From Cyanobacteria bacterium RYN_339 (GTDB taxonomy: Bacteria > Cyanobacteriota > Sericytochromatia > S15B-MN24 > JAQBPE01): a DNA stretch of 59,485 nucleotides. Position numbers and translations under genes: made by a program. Below the pieces are notes generated by a model. The model had not been told where the DNA came from. It searched no databases and was given only the letters and a program-made list of their open reading frames with translations. Positions 36,907-46,298 of the stretch are shown here, in pieces. How positions within the stretch are numbered: position 1 is the first letter of the stretch; each line of letters opens with the position of its first letter. Where the stretch lies: NCBI GenBank assembly GCA_028287685.1, contig JAQBPE010000017.1:1-59485 (forward strand), in the 5' to 3' direction.

Positions 36907-36909
36907 CCG

Positions 36910-38895
36910 ATGACCACGACCACCGCCCAGGCGCCCACGGCCCCCGTCCCCAAGGCGAGCCACGCCAGCCTGACATGGTGGTTGGCTGCGGGCCTGGTCG
37001 GGGCTGACATCGGCACCTCCGTCTTCTACAGCACCGGCGTGCTCTGGCCCCATGTGGGCTTCGCCGGTCCCTTCTTCATCCTGGCCGTGTGCCTGTGCAT
37101 GTGGCTGTTCAAGACCACCTACCAGGAAGGGTGCGCGGTTTCGCCGCTGAACGGCGGCGCCTACACCATGGTGCTGCAGACCGTCGGCCGCCGCGCTGCC
37201 TTGGTCGTGGGCTCCATGACGATCCTGTCCTACCTTGCCACCGCGGTGGTGAGCGCGCTCTCCGGGGCGCTCTACCTCGCCACGCTCTGGAGCACCCCCT
37301 GGCCGATGTGGCTGGTGGTGATCGTGGCCGCCGTCCCGATCCTGCTCTTCGCCGCGCTGAATGTGTTCGGCCTGCAGGAGTCGACCAAGCTCGTCTTCGC
37401 CATCGCCTTCTTCCACTTCGGCATGCTGATCGTGATGGACGTGTGGGGCATCTGGATGATCATGCAGCACCCCATTCCTTGGGATCGGCTGATCCACGGC
37501 GCATCGGGCTTCAAGGGCCTGGCGTCGCTGGATTGGAAAGGCGTCGTGCTGGGCTTCGCCTTCGCCTTCCTGGGCATCACGGGCTTCGAGAGCGCCGCGC
37601 AGATCATCGAGGAAATCGAGGCGCCCAACTGGCGCTCCGTCCAGAAGATCTACCTCAGCATCGTGGCCCTCGTGACCTTCACCTCCCCCATCTCCTCGTT
37701 GCTCGCGCTGCTGATGTTGGATCCCGCCATCATCGAAGGCCAAAAGGACAGCCTGTTGTCCGCGCTGGCCTACGCCGAGGGCGGCAACACCATGCGCACC
37801 TTGCTGGTGGCCAACGCCTGCTTGACGCTTTTCGCAGCCGTGAACACCGCCTTCGCCGGCGCCACCGGCTTGATGACCACCATGGGCAAGCAGGGCAACT
37901 TGCCGGGCATCGTGTTGAAGCGCTGGCTGCACCGCTCGCCCTTGTTCAAGGGCTTCCCCTTCGTGTCGCTGCCCTTCGCCGGGCTCTGTGTGTTGATGCT
38001 GCTGGCCTTCCCGGGCGCCGTGGAAAAGCTCGGCGCCATTTACGGGATGGCCTTCCTCGGCGTCATGTCCAGCTACTGCGTCGGCGTCGTGCTGCTGCGG
38101 CTGCACCAGCCGGTGAAGGTGGGACGCGCGCCCTGGGTCAGCAAGATGACCGTCCAGATCAACGGCAAACACCTGCCCATCGCGCCGCTGATTGGCGCCG
38201 GGCTGCTGTTGACGGCGGAAGTCACCCAACTCCTGCATGATCGCGAGGCGCGCGACCTCGGCGTCCAGCTGTTCCTGATCGTCTTGCTGGTCATGGTGTA
38301 TTACCGGCTAGGCCAGGTCGAGCAGCGCATGGTGCTGATCCCGGATTTGCGGCTGGGGCTGGGCAAGTACCGCAACATGGACATCCTGCCAAGCCTGCCC
38401 GTCTACGTGCTTTGCATGACCGGCGCACACGGCAACAGCCTGGTCACGCACATCAGTTACTTGATGCGAACCTTTGGAGAGAACATCGAAATCCTGGTCT
38501 TCCATGCGGAGGACCAATCGGAAGCGCGCGGCATGATTTCGGAAGGATTGGAGCGGCTCATCTCGCAGCAGCTCGAGGATTTCTACGAGAACCGCGATCT
38601 GATCCTGGGTGCCAAGGTCTTGCCCGGCAACCTGATCGAGGTGCTGCCGGAGTATGCCAAGACGCGCAAGCTGCACCGCATCTTCATCTCCACCGGCCAC
38701 GACGCCATTGCCAGCGAGGAACTGCGCAACCACCTCGGCAACGAGCTCGGCGTGGAGGTCGTGCGCCTGGACGAACAGTCCCTGCCCAAGGGTCCGGGCG
38801 TCTGGTTCACGCAATGGTCCCAGGGCCTGCGCCGCCGGGAGCGCAACTGGAACACGGAGGACCTCGCGCCCGAAGAGGGCGGCCGGAGCGACTGA
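36910..38895 (+). CDS. APC-superfamily transporter with cytosolic C-terminal domain (KimA-like architecture)
   Basis: WWLAAGLVGADIGTSVFYSTGVLWPHVG; about 12 TM then soluble NIEILVFHAEDQSEARGMISEGLERLISQQLEDFYENRDLILGAKVLPG; 3-nt gap to trkA. Confidence 0.82.
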   Translation: MTTTTAQAPTAPVPKASHASLTWWLAAGLVGADIGTSVFYSTGVLWPHVGFAGPFFILAVCLCMWLFKTTYQEGCAVSPLNGGAYTMVLQTVGRRAALVVGSMTILSYLATAVVSALSGALYLATLWSTPWPMWLVVIVAAVPILLFAALNVFGLQESTKLVFAIAFFHFGMLIVMDVWGIWMIMQHPIPWDRLIHGASGFKGLASLDWKGVVLGFAFAFLGITGFESAAQIIEEIEAPNWRSVQKIYLSIVALVTFTSPISSLLALLMLDPAIIEGQKDSLLSALAYAEGGNTMRTLLVANACLTLFAAVNTAFAGATGLMTTMGKQGNLPGIVLKRWLHRSPLFKGFPFVSLPFAGLCVLMLLAFPGAVEKLGAIYGMAFLGVMSSYCVGVVLLRLHQPVKVGRAPWVSKMTVQINGKHLPIAPLIGAGLLLTAEVTQLLHDREARDLGVQLFLIVLLVMVYYRLGQVEQRMVLIPDLRLGLGKYRNMDILPSLPVYVLCMTGAHGNSLVTHISYLMRTFGENIEILVFHAEDQSEARGMISEGLERLISQQLEDFYENRDLILGAKVLPGNLIEVLPEYAKTRKLHRIFISTGHDAIASEELRNHLGNELGVEVVRLDEQSLPKGPGVWFTQWSQGLRRRERNWNTEDLAPEEGGRSD

Positions 38896-38973
38896 CAATA
38901 AACCTTGGGCCGATCCACCTAAGGGCGCCGGGCACCGGCTTGCTACCATCATCTCAGCAGGGAGGATGGGGCG

Positions 38974-39078
38974 ATGCGGGTTTTGAAGATCGGGCTCCTC
39001 GTAGCCCTGTTGGCCGTCACCGGTTGCGCGCCGCTCGAAGAGCTGCCGGCGCCGCCGACCCCGTCCGGGAGGCATTGA
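38974..39078 (+). CDS. 34-aa small lipoprotein
   Basis: MRVLKIGLLVALLAVTGCAPLEELPAPPTPSGRH*; lipobox LAVTGC; GGAGG RBS at 38961; 1-nt gap to the next gene; below the size cut of the ORF track. Confidence 0.75.
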   Translation: MRVLKIGLLVALLAVTGCAPLEELPAPPTPSGRH

Positions 39079-39079
39079 G

Positions 39080-39988
39080 ATGCGCGCCTGGCTCGTGGCC
39101 GCCATCCTCGTCCTGGCTTCGGCCCTTCCTTGCCGAGGGCCCGCCGCCGCAGCGGCGGTGAACGCCCTCGGAACTGGTGAGGCACCCCCGGCGTTCGGGT
39201 CCACCTTGCGCCATGGCTTCCAATGGGGCAACGTCGACAACCTGAGGTTTGGGCTTACCCAGTTCCAGGATGCCCAGACCGCGGCGCTCTTCGCCGGCCG
39301 GCAGGGCATTTCGCTGGGCTGCGACTATAACATCGGAAGTGGCTTTGCCGTCGGTCTGGACAGCGTGGCACTCTACAAGAACTTCGACGGCGTCGGCTAC
39401 TTCCTGAGCGTGAACCCCGTGCAGCTGAAGTATCGCGCCGGCCTGCCCTTCGGCAACCCGGCCCAGATGCTGCCGTACGTCACGGTGGGGGCCGGCGCGA
39501 CCTTCATGGGCATGTTGGCGGACTCCACGCCGCGCTTCGGCATGGGCTACGCCGGTTCCGCCGGCCTGGGCATGCTGATCAACGACGGGCTGACCGTCGA
39601 GCTGGGGTATGGCGGCGGCCGCGTGGGCAACGTGACGGATTACGGCGTGCAGATGCGCCTGGGCACCGCCTTCGACACCTTGGGCGACCTGCCCTTCTGG
39701 AGCTGGCGCGCCAACGCGCGCGCCCAGGCTCCCGCCGGCGGCGGCGGCGGCGGCGAGGCCCTGGCCGGCACGGTAGAGGGCGTCATCGGCGATCGCCTCG
39801 CGCTTCAGCTGCCGCCCAACCTACCGCTACCGGAGGGCCGTGACGTGCTGATCTACGTAGAAGAAGGCATCACCATCAAGGTGGCCAGGGCCCGCATCGA
39901 GACCTTGGGCGAGCAGGGCCGGGCGGTGGCCGTGATCCTCCAGACCATGGAGCCCATCAAGCCGGGATACCGGGTCCGTGCCTGGTAA
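39080..39988 (+). CDS. Predicted outer-membrane beta-barrel-type secreted protein
   Basis: Signal peptide MRAWLVAAILVLASALPCRGPAAAAA; GYAGSAGLGMLINDGLTVELGYGGGRVGN. Confidence 0.65.
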   Translation: MRAWLVAAILVLASALPCRGPAAAAAVNALGTGEAPPAFGSTLRHGFQWGNVDNLRFGLTQFQDAQTAALFAGRQGISLGCDYNIGSGFAVGLDSVALYKNFDGVGYFLSVNPVQLKYRAGLPFGNPAQMLPYVTVGAGATFMGMLADSTPRFGMGYAGSAGLGMLINDGLTVELGYGGGRVGNVTDYGVQMRLGTAFDTLGDLPFWSWRANARAQAPAGGGGGGEALAGTVEGVIGDRLALQLPPNLPLPEGRDVLIYVEEGITIKVARARIETLGEQGRAVAVILQTMEPIKPGYRVRAW

Positions 39989-41228
39989 GCGCTGCGCGTT
40001 CGCCGCGCTCCCCCTGTTGCTGCTGCTCGCCGCGCCCGCCTGGGGCTACGGCCAATTGGACCTGACGGCGCACCCGCGTTCCGCCCGCGTTTGGGTGGAT
40101 GGCGCGCCTGCGGGCGGCGTGCCTACCACGATCGACCTGACGGCCGGGTCGCATGCCGTGAAGGTGGCCGCGCCAGGCTGGGCGGCCCAGCACTTCGCGG
40201 TGAAAGTCCAGAACGGCCGGGCCGTCACGCGCACCCTGCGGTTGTTACCGTATGCCCGCACCAAGCTCACACCGCGCCTGCGCCTCACGCCGGCCCACGC
40301 CCCGGTCCGGGTGAGCCACCGCCCGGCACCTCGGCGGGTGGTCCACGCAAAACCGCATGGTTACGCCGCCCGGGTGCGCCAGGCTTCCGCGGCTGCGCCT
40401 CCCGTGGTCGAGGCGTTGCCGATGCCCTTGCCGGCGCCCGCCTTCGCGATGCCCGTGCCGGTGCCCGTGAGCGCAACGGATGGCTTGCTACCGCCGCCGG
40501 CTCCCACCCCCGCCGTGCCGGCCCCCCCGGTGCCCGCGCCCGCCTCGGTGCCCGGCCCTGCCAGCGTTGGGATGCTGGGGCTCGACGCGCGCAGCTGGGC
40601 CGACCTGGGGTGGCTCACGTTGCTGGGCTCCCTGGTGGGCGGCCTGGTCGGCCTGGTGGCGCAGCGCCTGCAAGGGCCTTCCGAGTGGCATGGCCGGCGT
40701 CCTCGCCGGGACGTGATCACGCCGACCGACGAGGCCGATAACGCCCCGGCAGATGCCTGGGCCGCCTTGCGCGCGGAGGACTGGGCCACCGCGGCCCGCT
40801 TGCTGTGGGCCTGCCAACCGGCGAGCCCGTGGGTGTACTACCACCTCGGCCTGGCCTACGAGCACATGGGGCACGACCTGGAGGCCGAGGCGGCCTACCG
40901 TACGGCGGTGGCCGCCGACCCCGGCTACGCGGCGGCCGGCTATAACTTGGGCACGTTGCTGGACCGGCAGGGCCTGGGACCGCAGGCCGCGATCGCTTAC
41001 CGGCGGCTGCTAGAAGCCTGTCCCACGGACGCGGACGCGCTGTTCAACCTGGGCCACCTCAACCGGGAGCTGGGGCTGCCCCAAAAGGCGGAAGTGCACT
41101 GGGCCGCCGCGCGGCAACTGGCGCCGCGCGACCTGGCGGTGGCCGAGAACTTGAAGTTGCTCCGGCGCGAGCGCCGGATCCGGCCTAACTTGCTTTGTCG
41201 GTCTTCGACGGCGCCGCGGCATGCTTGA
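39978..41228 (+). CDS. PEGA-domain + TPR protein
   Basis: GYGQLDLTAHPRSARVWVDGAPAGGVPTTIDLTAGSHAVKVAAPGW (PEGA); Pro/Ala linker, TM segment, TPRs YYHLGLAYEHMGHDLEAEAAYRTAVAADPGY. Confidence 0.82.
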   Translation: MPGKRCAFAALPLLLLLAAPAWGYGQLDLTAHPRSARVWVDGAPAGGVPTTIDLTAGSHAVKVAAPGWAAQHFAVKVQNGRAVTRTLRLLPYARTKLTPRLRLTPAHAPVRVSHRPAPRRVVHAKPHGYAARVRQASAAAPPVVEALPMPLPAPAFAMPVPVPVSATDGLLPPPAPTPAVPAPPVPAPASVPGPASVGMLGLDARSWADLGWLTLLGSLVGGLVGLVAQRLQGPSEWHGRRPRRDVITPTDEADNAPADAWAALRAEDWATAARLLWACQPASPWVYYHLGLAYEHMGHDLEAEAAYRTAVAADPGYAAAGYNLGTLLDRQGLGPQAAIAYRRLLEACPTDADALFNLGHLNRELGLPQKAEVHWAAARQLAPRDLAVAENLKLLRRERRIRPNLLCRSSTAPRHA

Positions 41229-41295
41229 CGGCCTCCCGATCCTTCTGGAGAATTTCCTTCAAGCGCTGTACAGCCTCGTCCTTGGAGCTGGCCAT
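41185..41295 (-). CDS. 36-aa charged microprotein
   Basis: MASSKDEAVQRLKEILQKDREAVKHAAAPSKTDKAS*; GGGAGG RBS 7-9 nt upstream of ATG; tail overlaps the opposite-strand TPR gene; not in the ORF track. Confidence 0.6.
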   Translation of the reverse strand: MASSKDEAVQRLKEILQKDREAVKHAAAPSKTDKAS

Positions 41296-41378
41296 GTGTT
41301 ATGCCTCCCGGGGCAGCAATGGTGCGGGGAACCCGGCCCATGCTAGCCTCCGGAACGAGAAACCGGATGTGATACCGG

Positions 41379-42635
41379 TTACTTGTTCGTCTCGTTCAGG
41401 TTGAAGTCCATGTCCACGCGCTGGCCGGACGGCTTGGGCGAGGGCTTGTTCTTGTCCGGCACCTCGAACTCCGTCTGCACCTGCGTGGGCCCCCCGCTGA
41501 AGGCCTCGAAGACCTCGTCCTTGGTGTGGAAGACCGCCTTGGTGGCCGTCAGCCAATCGCCGTTGGCTTGCTGCACGCGGACGTTCTCCGTCATCGTGAT
41601 GGTGTGCTCCTTGTCGGAGAACACGGCGCGCTTGCCGGTCGCCACCTTGCCCTTTTGCTCCACGCGCACCAGGGCGCCGGTGGCGACGGCGTCGTTGGTG
41701 TTCTGATCCATCACGAGGTGGTCGCAGAGCAGCGTCGAGCGCTCGCGCAGGGCCTCGTCGCGGCTCTCGTCGGGCGTGTCCGCCTTGACGATGCCTTCCT
41801 TGACCAGCCAGTTGCCGTTGATCTGGACCACCTTCACATGGCCATCCAGCGTGATCACGTTCTTGCCGTTGTCCATGAAGGCCGTGTCGCCCCAGGCCTT
41901 CTTCTCCTTGTTGATGATCACCACGTCCTTGTTGAACTTGGCGTCCTTGCGCTGGGTCCAGTACTCGAGGTTGTCGGAGGTGATGATGGTGTCCTCCTTC
42001 TTGATGGCCGCCTCCATCTTGGACTTGTCCGAACTGCTTTTGGGTCGGGCGTTCGGGTCCTTCTGACGGATCATCTTGGCGCCGCCCTCCGCGATCAGCC
42101 GCTTCTCCTTGTGGAAGACGGTCATACGGCCGGAGTCGAGCGTGGTGGGCGGCTCCTTTTCCTTGTGTTGCAGCACGTGGACGGGCTTGTTCATGTAGGA
42201 GATCTTGCGGCCCTGGTCGAACTGGACCTCTTCGGTGTTGATCGTGGTTTCGACCTGCACGATCACCACGTTGCCGCTGCAGAAAGCGGTCTTGCCCTTG
42301 CGGTCGTACTTCATGTAGTCGGAGGTGATGTGGATGCGCTCGTCCTTGCCGATCACCGGCTTGGGCGGCGCGGTGGGCTTGGCGGAAGGCTTGGCGGCCG
42401 GCTTCAACGTAGGCTTGGCGCCGGGCTTTGCGGGTGGCTTCACGCTGGGCGCGGCGGATGGCTTGAGGCTGGCCGTGGCCGACGGCTTGGCGCTCGGTGC
42501 CACACTCGGCGCCGCAACCGGCTTGGCGGTGGCGGCCGGCGTGGTCGCGCCGAGGCCAGCCTCCTGGAGCGCGCCCCAGGCGGCGAGGCACACCGCGGTG
42601 CTTGCGCCCACCCGCTTAAACCCGGACCACTTCAC
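41379..42635 (-). CDS. lptA: LptA/OstA-like periplasmic LPS-transport protein with Lys/Pro/Ala linker
   Basis: IHITSDYMKYDRKGKTAFCSGNVVIVQ; ITSDNLEYWTQRKDAKFNKDVVII; repeated OstA-like blades; linker KPSAAPSVKPPAKPGAKPTLKPAAKPSAKP. Confidence 0.8.
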   Translation of the reverse strand: MKWSGFKRVGASTAVCLAAWGALQEAGLGATTPAATAKPVAAPSVAPSAKPSATASLKPSAAPSVKPPAKPGAKPTLKPAAKPSAKPTAPPKPVIGKDERIHITSDYMKYDRKGKTAFCSGNVVIVQVETTINTEEVQFDQGRKISYMNKPVHVLQHKEKEPPTTLDSGRMTVFHKEKRLIAEGGAKMIRQKDPNARPKSSSDKSKMEAAIKKEDTIITSDNLEYWTQRKDAKFNKDVVIINKEKKAWGDTAFMDNGKNVITLDGHVKVVQINGNWLVKEGIVKADTPDESRDEALRERSTLLCDHLVMDQNTNDAVATGALVRVEQKGKVATGKRAVFSDKEHTITMTENVRVQQANGDWLTATKAVFHTKDEVFEAFSGGPTQVQTEFEVPDKNKPSPKPSGQRVDMDFNLNETNK

Positions 42636-43321
42636 AGTTTTTCCTCTTCGTTGACCTTGGTATCGAGCACCACGTGCCCCTTGAGCTCCATGACCTCCGC
42701 GTCGGAGTTGGCGGTGAGCGAGTCCGCCTTCATGGTCGTGCCCTTCTTCATGCTGATGTCGACGGGCTTCGGCATCTCAATAGCCTTCGTCCGGCTCTTG
42801 TAGTTGATGCTTTCGGTCTTGATCACGTCGTGCTCATCGGTGGTGACGAGGGCGTGGCCGTCGATGTTCAGATCTTCCGTGAAGCTGTCGAAGCGCGCCT
42901 TGTCCGCGACCCAGTTCAGCGTGCGGGTCTTGGCATCCGGTTGGGCCGGTGCGGAGGCCGCCTCGTCGGTCTTGTTCCAGTCTTTGAGGTTGACGAAATT
43001 GCCGTTGGGCCGGGGCTCGAAGTAGGTGTACCGCCCGTCCTTGCTCAGCTTCACCTTGGGCGCCTGGATCATCCAGCGCTGGATGCCCTTCTGGCGGCCT
43101 TGCATGGTCACGTCGCCGAACTCGATCTCGATGTTCGACTCCAGCTTCACGCTGGGCGGCAGCACCGTGTCTCCCTGACCCGCCTGGCGGTGGGTCACGA
43201 AGTAGTAGGTGCCGCCGGCTGCAGCCACGGCCAACAGGTACACCGGCCAGGCACGCAGCCAGGCCGGCATCTTTACGCGGCGACGCGCAGGTGGCGCCGG
43301 CGGCGTTGGGTCCAAGGCCAT
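42632..43321 (-). CDS. lptC: LptC-like protein
   Basis: Single N-terminal TM; VKLESNIEIEFGDVTMQGRQKGIQRWMIQAPKVKLSKDGRYTYFE. Confidence 0.75.
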   Translation of the reverse strand: MALDPTPPAPPARRRVKMPAWLRAWPVYLLAVAAAGGTYYFVTHRQAGQGDTVLPPSVKLESNIEIEFGDVTMQGRQKGIQRWMIQAPKVKLSKDGRYTYFEPRPNGNFVNLKDWNKTDEAASAPAQPDAKTRTLNWVADKARFDSFTEDLNIDGHALVTTDEHDVIKTESINYKSRTKAIEMPKPVDISMKKGTTMKADSLTANSDAEVMELKGHVVLDTKVNEEEKL

Positions 43322-44910
43322 ATGATCATCCCCAGGAAGGCCAGCCCGGCAAGCTGGGAGGCCCAGTCACCGAAGCGGGTATAGAGCGTGATTTCCGTCA
43401 GCGGGACGGCGCCGCCCAACAGCGTGGCGTCCTGGTATACGGGGGTGGAGGCGACGACGCGGCCGTGCGCGTCGATGATGCTGCTGATGCCGGTGTTGGC
43501 GGCCCGCAGCACGTAGCGATGGTTCTCCACGGCGCGCAGCGCGGCGTGCGCGTTGAGCACGCGGGGGGCGGTGGTGTCCTTGTACCAGGCGTCGTTCGTC
43601 ACCAGCGTCAGCACCTCCGCGCCGGCCTGCACCACGGGGCGCATCGCGTCCGGGAAGATGCCGTCGTAGCACACGCCGGCGCCTATCTTGCCGAAGGGTA
43701 GGTTGAAGACCGTGGGCTTGTCGCCCGGCGTGAAGTCCATGGCAAGGATGTTGATGCTGCCGAGGAAGGCGGGCATGAAGGCCCGGCCCGGCAGGTACTC
43801 GCCATACGGCACCAGGTGGCGCTTGTAGTCGAAGCCCACGATGTGCCCGGTCGGGTCGAAGAGGGCCACGGCGTTGTAGAACTTCTGGTTGGGCCGGTCG
43901 CCGGTCCAGTCCAGCGTGCCCGTCATCAAGTAACGGTGCTGCGAGGCCACCGCGTGCTCGAGTTGGCCCATCAGGCGCATGTCGCTCTTCATCCAGGCGG
44001 GCATGGCGGTTTCCGGCCACAACACGAGGTCCGACTTCGGGTGTTGGTCCGTCAACTTCAAGTAATGGTCCGCCATGTGGTAGATGGCGTCCTTGCTCTT
44101 GTCGAACTTGTCGCCGCCCGCGATGTTGCCTTGCACGATCTCCACCGTGAAGGTGGTGGCCGGCAACGGTTGCGAAAGCCGTGCGAAGCCGTAGGCCAGC
44201 ACCGCCACGATCGGCACCACCATCGCCATCACCGGCTTCCAGTGGTTGAGGTTCCAGGCGTGCCCCGCCTGCGCCCGCGCGCCGATCGCCACGGCGCCGT
44301 TAAAGGCCACAATCAGCCCCGCCAGCGGGAAGGGCCCGACCAGGTCCAGCACCTGGATCATGGGCAGGTAGTGGACCTGCGTGAGGGCCATGTTGCCCCA
44401 GGTGAAGCCGAAGGGGCCCTGGCTGGCCAGCCACTCCAGGCCGGTCCAACCCAGCGCCAAGGCGGCCACGTGACCCCAGCCCGGCTTGTCCCAACGCTTC
44501 GTCACCTCGCCGAAGAGCGCGCCGAAGGCCAGGAGCTGGATGACCAGCGCCAAGGAGGCGCCCAGCCAGGCGAACAACACCACGCCCACGCTTTCCGCGT
44601 AGCTGAAGCCCAGCCATGTCAGCGGGTGCATCATGAGGAACCAGTAGAGCAAGGTCAGGTAGAACCCCGCGCCGAAGGCCGCGAAGAGCGCCACCATGTG
44701 GCGGCGCCGGCGCGGCCGGAAGGCCACCAGGCAGAAGGGCACCAGGGCGAACCAGGCCAGGAAGCCGAGGTCCACGCCGGGGAAGGACAGGGCGAGTGCG
44801 ATGCCGCTGAGGAGCGCCGTGACCACGTGGCCGCGCGTCAGGGGCACGCAACTCGTGCCTTCGGGGTGGGAGCCGGCAACCGGCTCGGCGGGCGCATCGG
44901 GTTCGGTCAT
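43273..44910 (-). CDS. lnt: Apolipoprotein N-acyltransferase
   Basis: ALSFPGVDLGFLAWFALVPFCL; SDLVLWPETAMPAWM; GAGVCYDGIFPDAMRPVVQAGAEVLTLVTNDAWYKDT. Confidence 0.92.
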   Translation of the reverse strand: MTEPDAPAEPVAGSHPEGTSCVPLTRGHVVTALLSGIALALSFPGVDLGFLAWFALVPFCLVAFRPRRRRHMVALFAAFGAGFYLTLLYWFLMMHPLTWLGFSYAESVGVVLFAWLGASLALVIQLLAFGALFGEVTKRWDKPGWGHVAALALGWTGLEWLASQGPFGFTWGNMALTQVHYLPMIQVLDLVGPFPLAGLIVAFNGAVAIGARAQAGHAWNLNHWKPVMAMVVPIVAVLAYGFARLSQPLPATTFTVEIVQGNIAGGDKFDKSKDAIYHMADHYLKLTDQHPKSDLVLWPETAMPAWMKSDMRLMGQLEHAVASQHRYLMTGTLDWTGDRPNQKFYNAVALFDPTGHIVGFDYKRHLVPYGEYLPGRAFMPAFLGSINILAMDFTPGDKPTVFNLPFGKIGAGVCYDGIFPDAMRPVVQAGAEVLTLVTNDAWYKDTTAPRVLNAHAALRAVENHRYVLRAANTGISSIIDAHGRVVASTPVYQDATLLGGAVPLTEITLYTRFGDWASQLAGLAFLGMIIWPWTQRRRRHLRVAA

Positions 44911-45125
44911 CGGGGCCTTATCTTGCACTGCGGGACATCGTGGCGCCATCATAGCAACAGCCGCCGGTCCACCATCTGGGAATCTCGCGGGATGTTCCCT
45001 GAATCTTTCCGGAAGTTAGGCGCTGGAATCGGCCGTCCGCTTGGTGCTGACCGGGTTTGCGCCCGGGGGATTATAACATGCCCCAACCGGGGCCGGCAGC
45101 GCGGCCCCGTGTTAGGATGGCTCCT

Positions 45126-46199
45126 ATGAAGATCCTGGACCAATACATCCTCAAAGAGCTGGTCAGCCCCTTCATCTTCGGCATCCTGGGGTTCTTGATC
45201 GTCATGCTGCCGGCGCTGATGTTCAACCTCACGGACCTGATCATCCGGGCCGGCGCCTCCGTGCAGTCGGTCGGCAAGCTCTTGATGTTCAACCTGCCAT
45301 ACCTGACGGTGCTGGCCTTCCCCGTGGCGTTCCTGTTCGCCACGCTGCTGGCCATCGGCCGCATGTCGAAGGACTTCGAGATCATCGCCATGCGCTCCGC
45401 GGGCGTGAGCATGAAGCGCATCATCACGCCGATCATGATCACCTCGTTCTTCGTCAGCGCGGCGGCCTTCGCCGTGAACGAGTTCGTGGTGCCGATGGCC
45501 AACAAGCGCATCAACCAGACGATCCAGGAGATCGTGAAGAACCTCTCCAAGCCCGCCATCAAGGAGAACACCTTCTTCCAGGGCACGGAAGGGCGTTGGT
45601 TCTACGTGAAGGAGGTGCGCAAGAACGGCCTGATGAAGGACATCTTCATCTTCGACAAGACCAAGGAAGGGCTGCCTCAAGTGATCCAGGCCGACCAGGC
45701 CCACTGGATCGGCAACGTGTGGCGCCTCGAGTTCGGCACCAACTACAAGTACGACCGTGACGGCTACATCGACTACGAGGTGGCCTTCAAGACCATGGAC
45801 ATCCAGCTGACCCTGAACACCGCGGATCTCATCCCGGAGGGCCTGAACGCCCAGGAGATGAGCACCAAGCAGCTCTCCGGCCAGCTTTCCGACCTCAAGA
45901 AAACCGGCGGCCCCACCAACCAGGTGGAGGTGCAGCTCTACAAGAAGTGGGCGCTGCCGCTAGCGAGCTTCTTCGCCGCGCTGATCGCGGCGCCGCTGGG
46001 GCTGATCTTCAGCCGCATGGGCGGTTATGTGGGCGTGGCCTTCTCGATCATCCTGGTCTTCGTTTACTACGTGACCCTGCAAATCTCGGAGGCGCTGGGC
46101 AACTTCGGCAAGATCCCGCCCTTCTTCGGGGCCTGGACCAGCAACCTGGTCTTCTTGGTGGTCGGCTGCGTGCTGATCTGGCGCATGGACCGCCGTTAG
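45126..46199 (+). CDS. LptF/LptG (YjgP/YjgQ) family permease
   Basis: MKILDQYILKELVSPFIFGILGFLIVMLP; DFEIIAMRSAGVSMKRIITPIMI; VQLYKKWALPLASFFAALIAAPLGL. Confidence 0.9.
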   Translation: MKILDQYILKELVSPFIFGILGFLIVMLPALMFNLTDLIIRAGASVQSVGKLLMFNLPYLTVLAFPVAFLFATLLAIGRMSKDFEIIAMRSAGVSMKRIITPIMITSFFVSAAAFAVNEFVVPMANKRINQTIQEIVKNLSKPAIKENTFFQGTEGRWFYVKEVRKNGLMKDIFIFDKTKEGLPQVIQADQAHWIGNVWRLEFGTNYKYDRDGYIDYEVAFKTMDIQLTLNTADLIPEGLNAQEMSTKQLSGQLSDLKKTGGPTNQVEVQLYKKWALPLASFFAALIAAPLGLIFSRMGGYVGVAFSIILVFVYYVTLQISEALGNFGKIPPFFGAWTSNLVFLVVGCVLIWRMDRR

Positions 46200-46273
46200 G
46201 CCATTTCGACCCAAGAAGTTCGGACGCCGGAAGGCCTGCTACCTTGGTGATTGGAGCGGACGCTGGGGTTACA

Positions 46274-46290
46274 CTCCTCGCAAAGAGGAG
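46274..46290 (+). promoter_or_regulatory. Hairpin overlapping the Shine-Dalgarno of the small membrane protein gene
   Basis: CTCCTC-GCAAA-GAGGAG. Confidence 0.5.
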
Positions 46291-46298
46291 GAGCGACC

